Assembly: GCF_030005555.1 (NCBI RefSeq)
Contig: NZ_JASCQG010000009.1
Coordinates: 62,001 to 126,000 of the forward strand
Length of the DNA: 64,000 bases
Direction: 5' to 3'
Origin: Empedobacter sedimenti
GTDB taxonomy: Bacteria > Bacteroidota > Bacteroidia > Flavobacteriales > Weeksellaceae
Shown here: piece by piece, positions 50,658-58,487 of the stretch
Layout of the letters: each line of letters starts with the position of its first letter
How positions within the stretch are numbered: position 1 is the stretch's first letter
Position numbers and translations under genes: made by a program
Notes under the pieces: model-generated
Told to the model about the DNA's origin: nothing
Seen by the model: only the letters and a program-made list of their open reading frames with translations
Database searches by the model: none

Positions 50658-51649
50658 TTTGTAATAGATTTTCCGTCAATCAAACGATTTCCAGTTTCGT
50701 CATAAACCGCAAAGTTAAAGCCTGGATGGATACAAAACGAACCATATTCGCCTTGTTTATTTATTGCGATAAAACCAACTTGAATATTTTGCAAGTCTTT
50801 TTTTCGTGATTTTGTTAATTTAATGATTCGATGAATAGCTTCTTTACAAGCATTTTCTGGTGAATAACCCTGACGCATTAATTCTACAACCAAATGACTT
50901 CCCGCAATACGAATCACTTCTTCACCATGTCCAGTAGCCGTTGCAGCGCCAATTTCGTTATCAACATATAATCCTGCACCGATAATTGGTGAATCGCCAA
51001 CACGACCATGCATTTTGTACGCCATTCCACTCGTCGTACAAGCTCCAGAAAGATTTCCGTGCGCATCCAAGGCAATCATTCCGATTGTATCATGATTTTC
51101 TATATTTATTGGTAACTGATAATTGGTGTCTTTCAACCATTCTTTCCACTCTCTTTCAGAAAGTTCAGTCAATAAATTTTCTTTTCTAAAACCTTTTTCT
51201 AAAGCAAATTGTAATGCTCCGTTTCCAACTAACATCACGTGTGGCGTATCTTCCATCACTTTTCGAGCAACAGAAATAGGGTGTTTTATATTCTCAAGAC
51301 AAGCAACCGAACCAATATTTGCTTGATCATCCATAATACATGCGTCTAAAGTAACTTTTCCGTCACGATCCGGGCGTCCACCATAACCAACGCTTCGCTC
51401 ATTCGGATCAGCTTCTACTAATTTTACACCTTGCTCTACGGCATCCAAAGCCGTTCCGTTTTTACTTAGAATTTTCCAAGCTTCTGCATTGGCTTCAATT
51501 CCGAAACGCCAAGTTGAAAGAACAATTGGTTTATTAACTTTTTTAGAAGCTGTTTTTTTAGGAGTTTGAGCATTAACGGTTATTTTAGAAGTACCTAAAA
51601 GCAGGCTCAGTGCGCCTAAGTTTTTAATAAAATTTCTTCTGTTACTCAT
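50654..51649 (-). CDS. Glycosylasparaginase with Tat signal
   Basis: A 331-residue exported N-terminal-nucleophile hydrolase that cleaves the GlcNAc-asparagine bond left after glycoprotein breakdown. The ATG at 51649 gives MSNRRNFIKNLGALSLLLG, a twin-arginine signal ending near VNAQ; the longer frame from 51682 puts eleven residues before it. The mature part closely resembles the Elizabethkingia meningoseptica enzyme: VLSTWRFG, ERSVGYGGRPDRDGKVTLDA, HVMLVGNGALQFAL, and the autocleavage site ENHDTIGMIALD with nucleophile Thr188. Maturation should yield alpha and beta chains. It leads a unit with cutC and holB and diverges from a GH92 mannosidase, fitting joint N-glycoprotein use. Confidence 0.95.
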   Translation of the reverse strand: MSNRRNFIKNLGALSLLLGTSKITVNAQTPKKTASKKVNKPIVLSTWRFGIEANAEAWKILSKNGTALDAVEQGVKLVEADPNERSVGYGGRPDRDGKVTLDACIMDDQANIGSVACLENIKHPISVARKVMEDTPHVMLVGNGALQFALEKGFRKENLLTELSEREWKEWLKDTNYQLPINIENHDTIGMIALDAHGNLSGACTTSGMAYKMHGRVGDSPIIGAGLYVDNEIGAATATGHGEEVIRIAGSHLVVELMRQGYSPENACKEAIHRIIKLTKSRKKDLQNIQVGFIAINKQGEYGSFCIHPGFNFAVYDETGNRLIDGKSITK

Positions 51650-51652
51650 GTG

Positions 51653-51714
51653 GTTATCGATTTCTAATTGTGTTGATAACAAATATAATTCATATTATTG
51701 TATGTCTGTTATCA
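51653..51714. promoter_or_regulatory. Three phased GATAAC half-sites between divergent glycosidase genes
   Basis: GTTATC at 51653-51658, GATAAC at 51675-51680 and GTTATC at 51708-51713; the last two extend to an inverted pair TGATAACA / TGTTATCA. Starts are 22 and 33 bp apart. The middle site overlaps the minus-strand -7 element of glycosylasparaginase (51680-51687). Candidate operator for the divergent pair; unproven. Confidence 0.4.
51680..51687 (-). promoter_or_regulatory. Promoter -7 element for glycosylasparaginase
   Basis: On the minus strand TATATTTG fits TAnnTTTG, 30 bases before the ATG at 51649. Confidence 0.5.
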
Positions 51715-51739
51715 GATAAAACTAAACTTAAAAAAACGT

Positions 51740-54538
51740 ATGAAATCAACTTTACTCACTCTTTGGATGATTATTTCGTCTATTTTTATTCAAGCACAAA
51801 CCAAAAACGTTGTACAGTACGTAAATCCATTTATCGGTACTGGTGGTCATGGACATTCTTTTCCAGGTGCTACATTACCTTACGGAATGGTGCAGCTATC
51901 ACCAGATACTCGTGTAGACGGAAGCTGGGACGGATGTGGTGGTTATCATTATTCTGATGATTTTATTTATGGCTTTTCACATACACATCTTAATGGAACT
52001 GGAGTTTCAGATTATGGTGATATTATGTTAATGCCAACAATGGGGAATACAAGTTTTGACCAAAAAGAATATGGATCAAAGTTTTCTCATAAAAATGAAA
52101 AAGCTTCGGCTGGATATTACCAAGTTTTGTTAGAAAAAGATAATATAAATGTACAACTTACTACAACAACAAGAGTTGGTTTGCACGAATATACATTTAG
52201 TAAAGCTGGTGATGCTAATATCATTTTAGATCTTAATCATCGTGATAGATTGGTAGATGGTTCAGTAAAAGTTGTAGACGATAAAACAGTTTATGTCTAC
52301 AGAAATTCTGAAGCTTGGGCTACTAATCAAAAGATTTTTGCCAAAATACAGTTCAATGTTCCGCTAAAAGTAACGTCTACAAAAAATGGATCTCTTAAAT
52401 CAAATGAATTTAAAGGAAATGAAATTGCTCTGGCTTTTGGAAAGAAAGTAAAGAAAGGAGAAAAAATTCTTGTTAAAGTTACTTTATCAACAACAGGATT
52501 TGAAGGAACAGATGTCAATTCGAAAGAATTACCAAGTTTTGATTTTGCAAAAACGAAAGCAGAAGCTGAAAAAGTTTGGAACAAAGAATTATCCAAAATT
52601 GAGATAAAATCATCAGATAAAGACAAATTGACTATTTTTTACACAGCGCTTTATCATACAATGATGCAACCAAATATTGCGCAAGATGTAAACGGAAACT
52701 ATCGTGGTCGTGATGATAAAATTCATTTAGCAAACAATTTCGATTATTATTCTGTGTTTTCACTTTGGGATACTTTTAGAGCTGCACATCCTTTGTATAC
52801 GTTGATTGAGAAACGAAGAACAGTAGATTTTATCAATACATTTATTAAGCAATACGAGCAAGGTGGACGTTTGCCAGTTTGGGAATTAGCAAGTAACGAA
52901 ACAGATTGTATGATAGGTTATCACTCGGTTTCTGTGATTGCAGATGCGATGGTAAAAGGCTTAAAAGGTTTTGATTACGAAAAAGCGTTCGAAGCATCTA
53001 AACATTCGGCAATGTTAGATCATTTAGGATTGAAAGCGTATAAAGAAAATGGTTTTATTTCTATTGATGATGAACACGAGTCAGTTTCTAAAACGTTAGA
53101 GTATGCTTATGATGATTGGTGTATTGCGCAAATGGCTTTGATTTTAAATAAACAAGATGATTATAAATACTTTATAGAACGTTCTCAGTCTTGGAAAAAT
53201 TTATTTAATCAAAGCACAAAATTTATTCAACCAAAGAAAAATAGCGCTTGGGATTCTCCTTTTGATCCGCGAGAAGTGAATAATAATTATACAGAAGCAA
53301 ATGGTTGGCAATACACATTTTTTGTTCCGCAAGATATTAATGGAATGATTGATTCTTATGGAGGAAAAGAAAGTTTTGAGGCTAAATTAGATGAGTTGTT
53401 CAATTCAACTTCTGAAATGACAGGTCGTGAGCAAGTAGATGTTACGGGATTAATTGGGCAATATGCACAAGGAAATGAACCGAGTCATCATGTAGCTTTT
53501 TTATATAATTACATCGATAAACCAGAAAAAACGAAAGAATTAGTTCATAAAATTCTGAATGATTTTTATAAAAATTCTCCTGACGGATTAATCGGCAACG
53601 AAGATTGCGGACAAATGAGTGCTTGGTATGTTTTGGCTTCGATGGGAATTTACAGCGTTACGCCAGGTTCTGGAATTTGGACAACAGTTGAACCATTTTT
53701 TGATGAAATCACGATTAATTTAGAAGATGGTTCGAAGCGTGTTATTACAAAAGAAAATTACAAAGAAAATCAATATTTAGGTTTTGAGTTTTTGAAAGAT
53801 CGTAATGTTCAATCTATTTCAGAAGAAGAAAAAATTGTAACAGTACCTGTATTTAAGAACTCTGAGAGAGCATTTAAAGATAGAACCACTATTGTTTTGA
53901 CATCTCAAAATTCTAAAGACAAAATTTATTATTCGGTGAATGGAAAGAAAGAACAATTGTTCAAAAATCCAATTTCGATTAAAGAAACTTCTACAATAAC
54001 AGCTTATGTGAAAAATGGAGATAAGAAAAGCAAAACAATTTCGGGTACTTTTACTAAAAAGCCGAATGATTATGGAATAGAGTTGCATTCTACCTACACT
54101 CCGCAATATCATGCTGGTGGACCAGATGGTTTATTGGATGGGATTTTCGGTACACAAAACTGGAAAAAAGGAGATTGGCAAGGTTATTTTGATCAAGATT
54201 TTGAAGCTATTATAGATTTAAGAAAAGTCAAATCTATTTCAGAAGTTGATGTAAATTTCTTACAAGATTCTCGCTCGTGGATTATGATGCCTACAAAATT
54301 AGAAATTTATACATCAAACAATAAAGAGGTGTTTAAATTAGCTGGCGTTATCGAGAAAGAAGCTAATCCATTCAATGATTCAACTTTTACAGATCTTTGG
54401 AAAGTTCAGTTCCAAACCCAAAAAGCACAATATATAAAAGTAAAAGTGTACAATTATGGTGCATTTCCGAAAGGTCATTTAGCAGAACCTTTCAAAGGAA
54501 AATCCTATATTTTTGTTGATGAAATAACTGTGAAATAA
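51740..54538 (+). CDS. GH92 family alpha-mannosidase with C-terminal carbohydrate-binding domain
   Basis: A 932-residue secreted exo-alpha-mannosidase of N-glycan-degrading type. The ATG at 51740 gives a signal peptide ending IQAQ (about residue 19). The catalytic part (about 25-670) holds VNPFIGTGGHGHSFPGA, LSPDTRVDG, GFSHTHLNGTG, SLWDTFRAAHPL, GRLPVWELASNETDCMIGYH (in parts) and the catalytic-acid region GNEDCGQMSAWYV. It continues with a chitobiase-C-terminal-like beta domain (about 705-775, IYYSVNGKKEQLF) and an F5/8-type-C (CBM32-like) domain (about 785-930, GLLDGIFGTQNW). No lipobox or type-IX sorting tail. Divergent from glycosylasparaginase, which suggests shared control. Confidence 0.94.
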   Translation: MKSTLLTLWMIISSIFIQAQTKNVVQYVNPFIGTGGHGHSFPGATLPYGMVQLSPDTRVDGSWDGCGGYHYSDDFIYGFSHTHLNGTGVSDYGDIMLMPTMGNTSFDQKEYGSKFSHKNEKASAGYYQVLLEKDNINVQLTTTTRVGLHEYTFSKAGDANIILDLNHRDRLVDGSVKVVDDKTVYVYRNSEAWATNQKIFAKIQFNVPLKVTSTKNGSLKSNEFKGNEIALAFGKKVKKGEKILVKVTLSTTGFEGTDVNSKELPSFDFAKTKAEAEKVWNKELSKIEIKSSDKDKLTIFYTALYHTMMQPNIAQDVNGNYRGRDDKIHLANNFDYYSVFSLWDTFRAAHPLYTLIEKRRTVDFINTFIKQYEQGGRLPVWELASNETDCMIGYHSVSVIADAMVKGLKGFDYEKAFEASKHSAMLDHLGLKAYKENGFISIDDEHESVSKTLEYAYDDWCIAQMALILNKQDDYKYFIERSQSWKNLFNQSTKFIQPKKNSAWDSPFDPREVNNNYTEANGWQYTFFVPQDINGMIDSYGGKESFEAKLDELFNSTSEMTGREQVDVTGLIGQYAQGNEPSHHVAFLYNYIDKPEKTKELVHKILNDFYKNSPDGLIGNEDCGQMSAWYVLASMGIYSVTPGSGIWTTVEPFFDEITINLEDGSKRVITKENYKENQYLGFEFLKDRNVQSISEEEKIVTVPVFKNSERAFKDRTTIVLTSQNSKDKIYYSVNGKKEQLFKNPISIKETSTITAYVKNGDKKSKTISGTFTKKPNDYGIELHSTYTPQYHAGGPDGLLDGIFGTQNWKKGDWQGYFDQDFEAIIDLRKVKSISEVDVNFLQDSRSWIMMPTKLEIYTSNNKEVFKLAGVIEKEANPFNDSTFTDLWKVQFQTQKAQYIKVKVYNYGAFPKGHLAEPFKGKSYIFVDEITVK

Positions 54539-54544
54539 AATTTT

Positions 54545-54579
54545 AAAATCCATTTGAATCATTTCAAATGGATTTTTTT
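54545..54579 (+). terminator. Terminator of the GH92 gene
   Basis: A 14-bp perfect stem (54545-54558 with 54563-54576, loop TCAT) followed by a T-run on plus. Confidence 0.9.
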
Positions 54580-54652
54580 ATAACGAATAAGTAAAATTGT
54601 ATAATCTAAACTCTTCGATTTTTCGTAACTTTAGGTTCAGAATTTGAATGAA

Positions 54653-55069
54653 ATGCAAACCGAAGTTTTAACAAAAAGATTAAAAAGTAGAGAAATAAAT
54701 CCTACCGCAATGCGCTTATTGATTTTAGATAAATTAATGAATGCAGAAGTTGCGTTAAGTTTAGCAGATCTTGAAATTGAAATGGATCAAGCGGATCGTG
54801 TGACGATTTATCGTACATTAAAAACTTTCGAAGAAAATAAATTAATTCATTCGATTGAGGACGGAACAGGTTCTATAAAATATGCATTGTGTGAGTCGAG
54901 TTGCAAATGCACACCCGAATTTACACATGCTCATTTTCATTGCAATAACTGTAATCAGACATTTTGTTTGAGAAATATTCATTTACCCGAAATCAATCTT
55001 CCCAAAAATTTCGAGGTCGAACAATCTTCATTTATCTTAAAAGGAATTTGCGATCATTGTAAATCCTAA
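54653..55069 (+). CDS. Fur family transcriptional regulator
   Basis: A 138-residue metal-responsive DNA-binding protein. The N-terminal winged helix (about 1-75) includes NPTAMRLLILDKL and DRVTIYRTLKTFEENKLIH. The C-terminal dimerisation part has the sensor segment HAHFHCNNCNQTFC and the structural zinc pairs CNNC and CDHC, as in Fur, Zur and PerR proteins. I take the ATG at 54653; an in-frame TTG at 54644 could add three residues. A near-consensus TAACTTTA (54626-54633) precedes it. The following gene is a zinc/cadmium-type P-ATPase with a dyad on its promoter, so Zur-like zinc control of efflux is the leading hypothesis. Confidence 0.9.
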   Translation: MQTEVLTKRLKSREINPTAMRLLILDKLMNAEVALSLADLEIEMDQADRVTIYRTLKTFEENKLIHSIEDGTGSIKYALCESSCKCTPEFTHAHFHCNNCNQTFCLRNIHLPEINLPKNFEVEQSSFILKGICDHCKS

Positions 55070-55073
55070 ACTT

Positions 55074-55088
55074 TGCAACTTGGTTGCA
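55074..55088. promoter_or_regulatory. Dyad operator TGCAAC-TTG-GTTGCA
   Basis: A perfect 6-bp inverted repeat with a 3-base centre. The centre TTG (55080-55082) is the -33 element of the ATPase promoter, so a protein bound here would compete with RNA polymerase. It begins five bases after the Fur-family stop codon. Binding protein unproven. Confidence 0.6.
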
Positions 55089-55108
55089 GCAAAAGCTTCA
55101 TAATTTTG
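55080..55108 (+). promoter_or_regulatory. Promoter of the P-type ATPase gene
   Basis: TTG (55080-55082), an 18-base spacer and TAATTTTG (55101-55108), a full match to the Bacteroidota consensus. The ATG follows 18 bases later. Confidence 0.75.
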
Positions 55109-55126
55109 TAGAATAAATTTTGAATT

Positions 55127-57067
55127 ATGTCTAAAACTTGCTGTAGCACGTCAAATGACGAACACAATCATTCACATGATCACAATCACGAAGGTCATGA
55201 TCACGACCATGAACATAACAATAGTAAAATCTTATTAGGAGTAAGTTTAGCTATTTTCTTTGCGGGGATTTTTGTTCAATATGTTTTGAAACCAACTTGG
55301 TTTGTTGATAATCAAGCTATTCGTCTGATTTGGTTCGCTATTTCCTATATTTTAGTTGCGTTCCCTGTTTGGGGAGAAGCGTTCAAATTAGCCAAAAAGT
55401 TGGATTTTTTCAATGAGTTTTCGTTGATGGGAATTGCAACTTTGGGTGCTTTTATTATTGGCGAATATCCAGAAGGTGTTGCGGTAATGTTATTCTATAC
55501 AATAGGAGAAATGTTTCAAGACGCTGCGGTTGACAAAGCAAAGGGAAATATTAAGGCTTTGTTAGATGTTCGTCCAGATACAGCGCATGTTTTACGAAAT
55601 GGTAATTTTGAGACGATAAAACCTCATGATGTTGTAATTGGAGAAACAATTCAGGTAAAAGTTGGGGAAAAAGTTCCGTTAGATGGAATTATGATTTCAG
55701 ATAAAGGAAGCTTTAATACAGCTGCTTTGACAGGAGAAAGTAAACCTTCAACTTATAAAACTGGAGAAACTGTTTTGGCAGGAATGTTAAATCTCGAAAA
55801 TGTAATTGAAATTCAAACGACTAAAAAATTTGAAGATAGTTCGATCGCAAAAATCTTACAAATGGTTCAAGATGCAGCTTCTCGCAAAGCACCAACCGAA
55901 TTATTTATCAGAAAATTTGCAAAAATATATACACCAATCGTTTTCTTTTTGGCAACAGCTTTGGTGATTATTCCTTACTTTTTTGTCGACAATTACGATT
56001 TTCATGATTGGTTGTACAGAGGTTTAGTTTTCTTGGTTGTTTCTTGTCCTTGTGCGTTGGTTATTTCGGTTCCGTTGGGTTATTTTGGTGGAATTGGAGC
56101 AGCTTCGCGTAACGGAATTCTAGTAAAAGGTTCTAACTTTTTAGATTTAATTGCTAAAGTTAACACGGTTGTGATGGATAAAACCGGAACAATGACAGAA
56201 GGTGTTTTCGAAGTGCAAAAAATTGAAACTAATCTTCCTGAAAAAGATTTTTTAAACTTAGTTTCAGCTTTAGAAAAACAATCTACACATCCAATTGCAA
56301 AAGCGATTGTCGCAAGTCATCCATCTGATTTGAAAGCAATAGAAGTGGAAGAAATTTCTGGAAAAGGTTTGAAAGGAAAAGTTGAAGGAAAGACAGTTTT
56401 AGCTGGAAATTCTAAATTGTTAGATCATTTCTCGATTCAATATCCACAAGAAATTCATGATATTGTAGAAAGTATTGTGGTGGTTGCGGTTGATGATATA
56501 TATGCTGGATATATTACGATTGCTGATAAAATAAAGGAGGATGCACAACAAGCAATTCAGAAAATGAAAGCTTTGGGCGTTTCGAAAACAATTATGTTGA
56601 GTGGTGATAAAAATACCATTACGCAAAAAGTAGCGAAAGAAGTAGGTGTTGATGAGGCTTTTGGTGGATTGTTACCAGAGGGAAAAGTTGAAAAAATAGA
56701 AGCTTTGAAAAAAGATCAAAATCAAATTGTTGCTTTTGTTGGAGATGGAATCAATGATGCGCCTGTTTTAGCTCTTTCTGATGTTGGAATTGCAATGGGA
56801 GGATTAGGAAGCGATGCAGCGATAGAAACTGCAGATGTTGTGATTCAAACAGATCAACCATCTAAAATTGCAACAGCAATTAAAATAGGTCGCGAAACTA
56901 AAAAGATTGTGATTCAGAATATTGTTTTGGCAATGGGTGTAAAAATTATTGTTTTATTACTAGGAGCCGAAGGAATTGCCAATATGTGGGAGGCTGTTTT
57001 CGCTGATGTAGGAGTTGCGATGTTAGCAATTCTGAATGCAATACGCATCCAGAAGATGAAATTTTAA
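55127..57067 (+). CDS. Zn2+/Cd2+-type heavy-metal P-type ATPase
   Basis: A 646-residue inner-membrane pump exporting divalent metals at the cost of ATP. The N-terminus has no classic heavy-metal-associated domain. Instead it has two Cys (KTCCSTS) and a His/Asp/Glu-rich stretch (about residues 12-30, NHSHDHNHEGHDHDHEH) suited to binding zinc. The pump core has SCPCALVIS (CPC at 307-309) in the membrane, TGES, the phosphorylated Asp351 in DKTGTMTEG, HP in STHPIAKAI, and GDGINDAPVLA. The last helix carries ADVGVAMLAILNA, whose Asp is the zinc/cadmium-specific residue of ZntA/CadA. Its own promoter overlaps a dyad next to the Fur-family gene. The transcript's terminator has been interrupted by an IS. 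Confidence 0.93.
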   Translation: MSKTCCSTSNDEHNHSHDHNHEGHDHDHEHNNSKILLGVSLAIFFAGIFVQYVLKPTWFVDNQAIRLIWFAISYILVAFPVWGEAFKLAKKLDFFNEFSLMGIATLGAFIIGEYPEGVAVMLFYTIGEMFQDAAVDKAKGNIKALLDVRPDTAHVLRNGNFETIKPHDVVIGETIQVKVGEKVPLDGIMISDKGSFNTAALTGESKPSTYKTGETVLAGMLNLENVIEIQTTKKFEDSSIAKILQMVQDAASRKAPTELFIRKFAKIYTPIVFFLATALVIIPYFFVDNYDFHDWLYRGLVFLVVSCPCALVISVPLGYFGGIGAASRNGILVKGSNFLDLIAKVNTVVMDKTGTMTEGVFEVQKIETNLPEKDFLNLVSALEKQSTHPIAKAIVASHPSDLKAIEVEEISGKGLKGKVEGKTVLAGNSKLLDHFSIQYPQEIHDIVESIVVVAVDDIYAGYITIADKIKEDAQQAIQKMKALGVSKTIMLSGDKNTITQKVAKEVGVDEAFGGLLPEGKVEKIEALKKDQNQIVAFVGDGINDAPVLALSDVGIAMGGLGSDAAIETADVVIQTDQPSKIATAIKIGRETKKIVIQNIVLAMGVKIIVLLLGAEGIANMWEAVFADVGVAMLAILNAIRIQKMKF

Positions 57068-57080
57068 AATCTGATATTAA

Positions 57081-57105
57081 ATAAAAAAGTGGCTAAAAAG
57101 TCACT
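57081..57105 (+). terminator. Left copy of interrupted terminator (IS target site)
   Basis: The stem AAAAAAGTGGCT / AGTCACT (G-U allowed) is retained, but its 3' T-run has been replaced by the IS end at 57106. The last 18 bases (57088-57105) are repeated after the IS. Confidence 0.75.
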
Positions 57106-57109
57106 CATG

Positions 57110-57137
57110 GTCGGAAGATTTTTCTTCCGACTTTTTT
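57110..57137 (+). terminator. Terminator inside the left IS end
   Basis: GTCGGAAGA (57110-57118) pairs with TCTTCCGAC (57123-57131) around TTTT, followed by TTTTTT. It would stop transcripts entering the element from the ATPase side. Confidence 0.8.
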
Positions 57138-57219
57138 GTTTTTAAACGTAAGGATATTCGAGACAAATAGCTGATTATTAATTATTTAAATTGTTTTTAT
57201 GATTATTATTTTGTATCTT

Positions 57220-57227
57220 TATATTTG
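57220..57227 (+). promoter_or_regulatory. Promoter -7 element for the transposase
   Basis: TATATTTG fits TAnnTTTG, 14 bases before the transposase ATG. Confidence 0.5.
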
Positions 57228-57241
57228 ATAATCAATATGTT

Positions 57242-58459
57242 ATGTCAGTTTTTCAGGATCACAAAATATCTCTCAAACAAGTTTTAGAATTTATTCCAAA
57301 AGCTTTGTTAAGCCATCTTTCGGCGACCACGAAAGTGGATTATTACAGCAAAGTGCTGCATGGTGAAAAAATGTTTTACCTGTTGCTATTTTCTATTTTC
57401 GACAATGAAAAACTGAGCCAAAGAACACTCGAAGACACTTTTAATGGAAGCAGTTTTAAGGCTTTATTTGGATTGGGTGAGGATGAAAAAATTAGAAGGA
57501 GCTCAATTTCAGAGCGACTTTCCAAAATCGATCCCAATTATTTCAAGGAGATTTATGAGCATATGTACGATCGATTTTCAAGTTTTTATTCGGGAACTGA
57601 AATCGAAAAATACAATCTTATTCGTGTGGATAGCACCATTGTTTCAGATACTTGTGTGAAATTGAAAGAGGGAATTGATCAAAAAAGTGGTAAAAAACTG
57701 GTGAAATTTAGCTTTTCTTTTGACGGAATTTTGCCTTCGGGGGTTGAAGTTTTTAATGGTCAAAAATATTCTTCGGAGGAATCTGCTTTGCCAGAAGCTA
57801 TTTTGAAACATGCTTTCAAGGAGGCGGATCATAAAAATATTTATGTTATCGACCGAGGTTTGCAGTCAACCCGAGCGATGAAAGATTTTGACGGGAGATC
57901 GATCAAATTTATTATTCGCTCGAAAGAGAATCGAAAATTTGAGGAATTGGAGTCTTTTCTTGAAGAAACAAATGTCCAAAAATGGGACAATTGGTTGTTA
58001 GTGAAAGATTCAAAAGTGAAGCTTTACACAGGAAAACCTATTCAGAATAAGCGTGGAAATGCGCATTTTAGAGAAGAGAAGGTGGAGACAGCGTTTCGTT
58101 TGGTAGTGATTGAAAATGAAAAAACGGATAAGAAGTTTTGGTTTTTGACGAATGAATTTGATCTTTCTGCCAAAGAAATTTCAGATTATTACAGAAAACG
58201 TTGGTATATTGAAGTGTTTTTTAGATTTATGAAACAAGAGCTCAATCTAAGTCATCTTGTGTCACTCAACAAAAATGGAATTGAGGTCATGATTTACACC
58301 ACCATGATTGCTGCAATGTTACTTTTGATTTACAAAAAAGCCAATAATCTGGGGTATAAAACCGCAAAACGACGCATTAAAATGGAACTTAGTGAAATGA
58401 TTACGGCTATTTTAATCATTTTTGCAGGTGGTGATCCTGATAAAATTTTTAAAACATAA
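57242..58459 (+). CDS. IS4-family transposase
   Basis: A 405-residue DDE transposase. The catalytic residues fit the IS4 pattern: Asp130 in RVDSTIV, Asp204 in VIDRGLQS, and Glu324 in the YREK-type signature YRKRWYIEVFFRFMKQ, with a beta-strand-rich insertion between the second Asp and Glu as usual for IS4. The N-terminal part (about 1-100) is the DNA-binding region. The frame is complete with no stop or frameshift, so the protein is probably functional. Codon use is slightly less A-rich than its neighbours. One copy only in this window. Confidence 0.93.
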   Translation: MSVFQDHKISLKQVLEFIPKALLSHLSATTKVDYYSKVLHGEKMFYLLLFSIFDNEKLSQRTLEDTFNGSSFKALFGLGEDEKIRRSSISERLSKIDPNYFKEIYEHMYDRFSSFYSGTEIEKYNLIRVDSTIVSDTCVKLKEGIDQKSGKKLVKFSFSFDGILPSGVEVFNGQKYSSEESALPEAILKHAFKEADHKNIYVIDRGLQSTRAMKDFDGRSIKFIIRSKENRKFEELESFLEETNVQKWDNWLLVKDSKVKLYTGKPIQNKRGNAHFREEKVETAFRLVVIENEKTDKKFWFLTNEFDLSAKEISDYYRKRWYIEVFFRFMKQELNLSHLVSLNKNGIEVMIYTTMIAAMLLLIYKKANNLGYKTAKRRIKMELSEMITAILIIFAGGDPDKIFKT

Positions 58460-58462
58460 AAA

Positions 58463-58486
58463 ATGGTCGGAATTTCTTCCGACCAT
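58463..58486 (-). terminator. Hairpin inside the right IS end
   Basis: ATGGTCGGAA (58463-58472) pairs with TTCCGACCAT (58477-58486) around TTTC, with an A-run upstream that reads as a T-run on the minus strand. It would stop minus-strand transcripts leaving the phosphatase gene. Confidence 0.7.
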
Positions 58487-58487
58487 G

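Larger units (their letters stand above)
57106..58487 (+). mobile_element. IS4-type insertion sequence, 1382 bp
   Basis: The element is bounded by 13-bp perfect terminal inverted repeats CATGGTCGGAAGA (57106-57118 and, inverted, 58475-58487) and contains one transposase gene. It is flanked by an 18-bp direct repeat AGTGGCTAAAAAGTCACT (57088-57105 and 58488-58505). The frame is intact, ends and flanks are perfect, so insertion looks recent. It sits in the convergent space between the metal ATPase and a phosphatase gene. The direct repeat is longer than I know for IS4 members, so the exact element ends are slightly uncertain. Confidence 0.88.

Noticed and set aside
57106-58487. Composite transposon carrying the metal ATPase
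   Set aside because: Only one IS copy is present and the ATPase lies outside its ends with a native-looking promoter.
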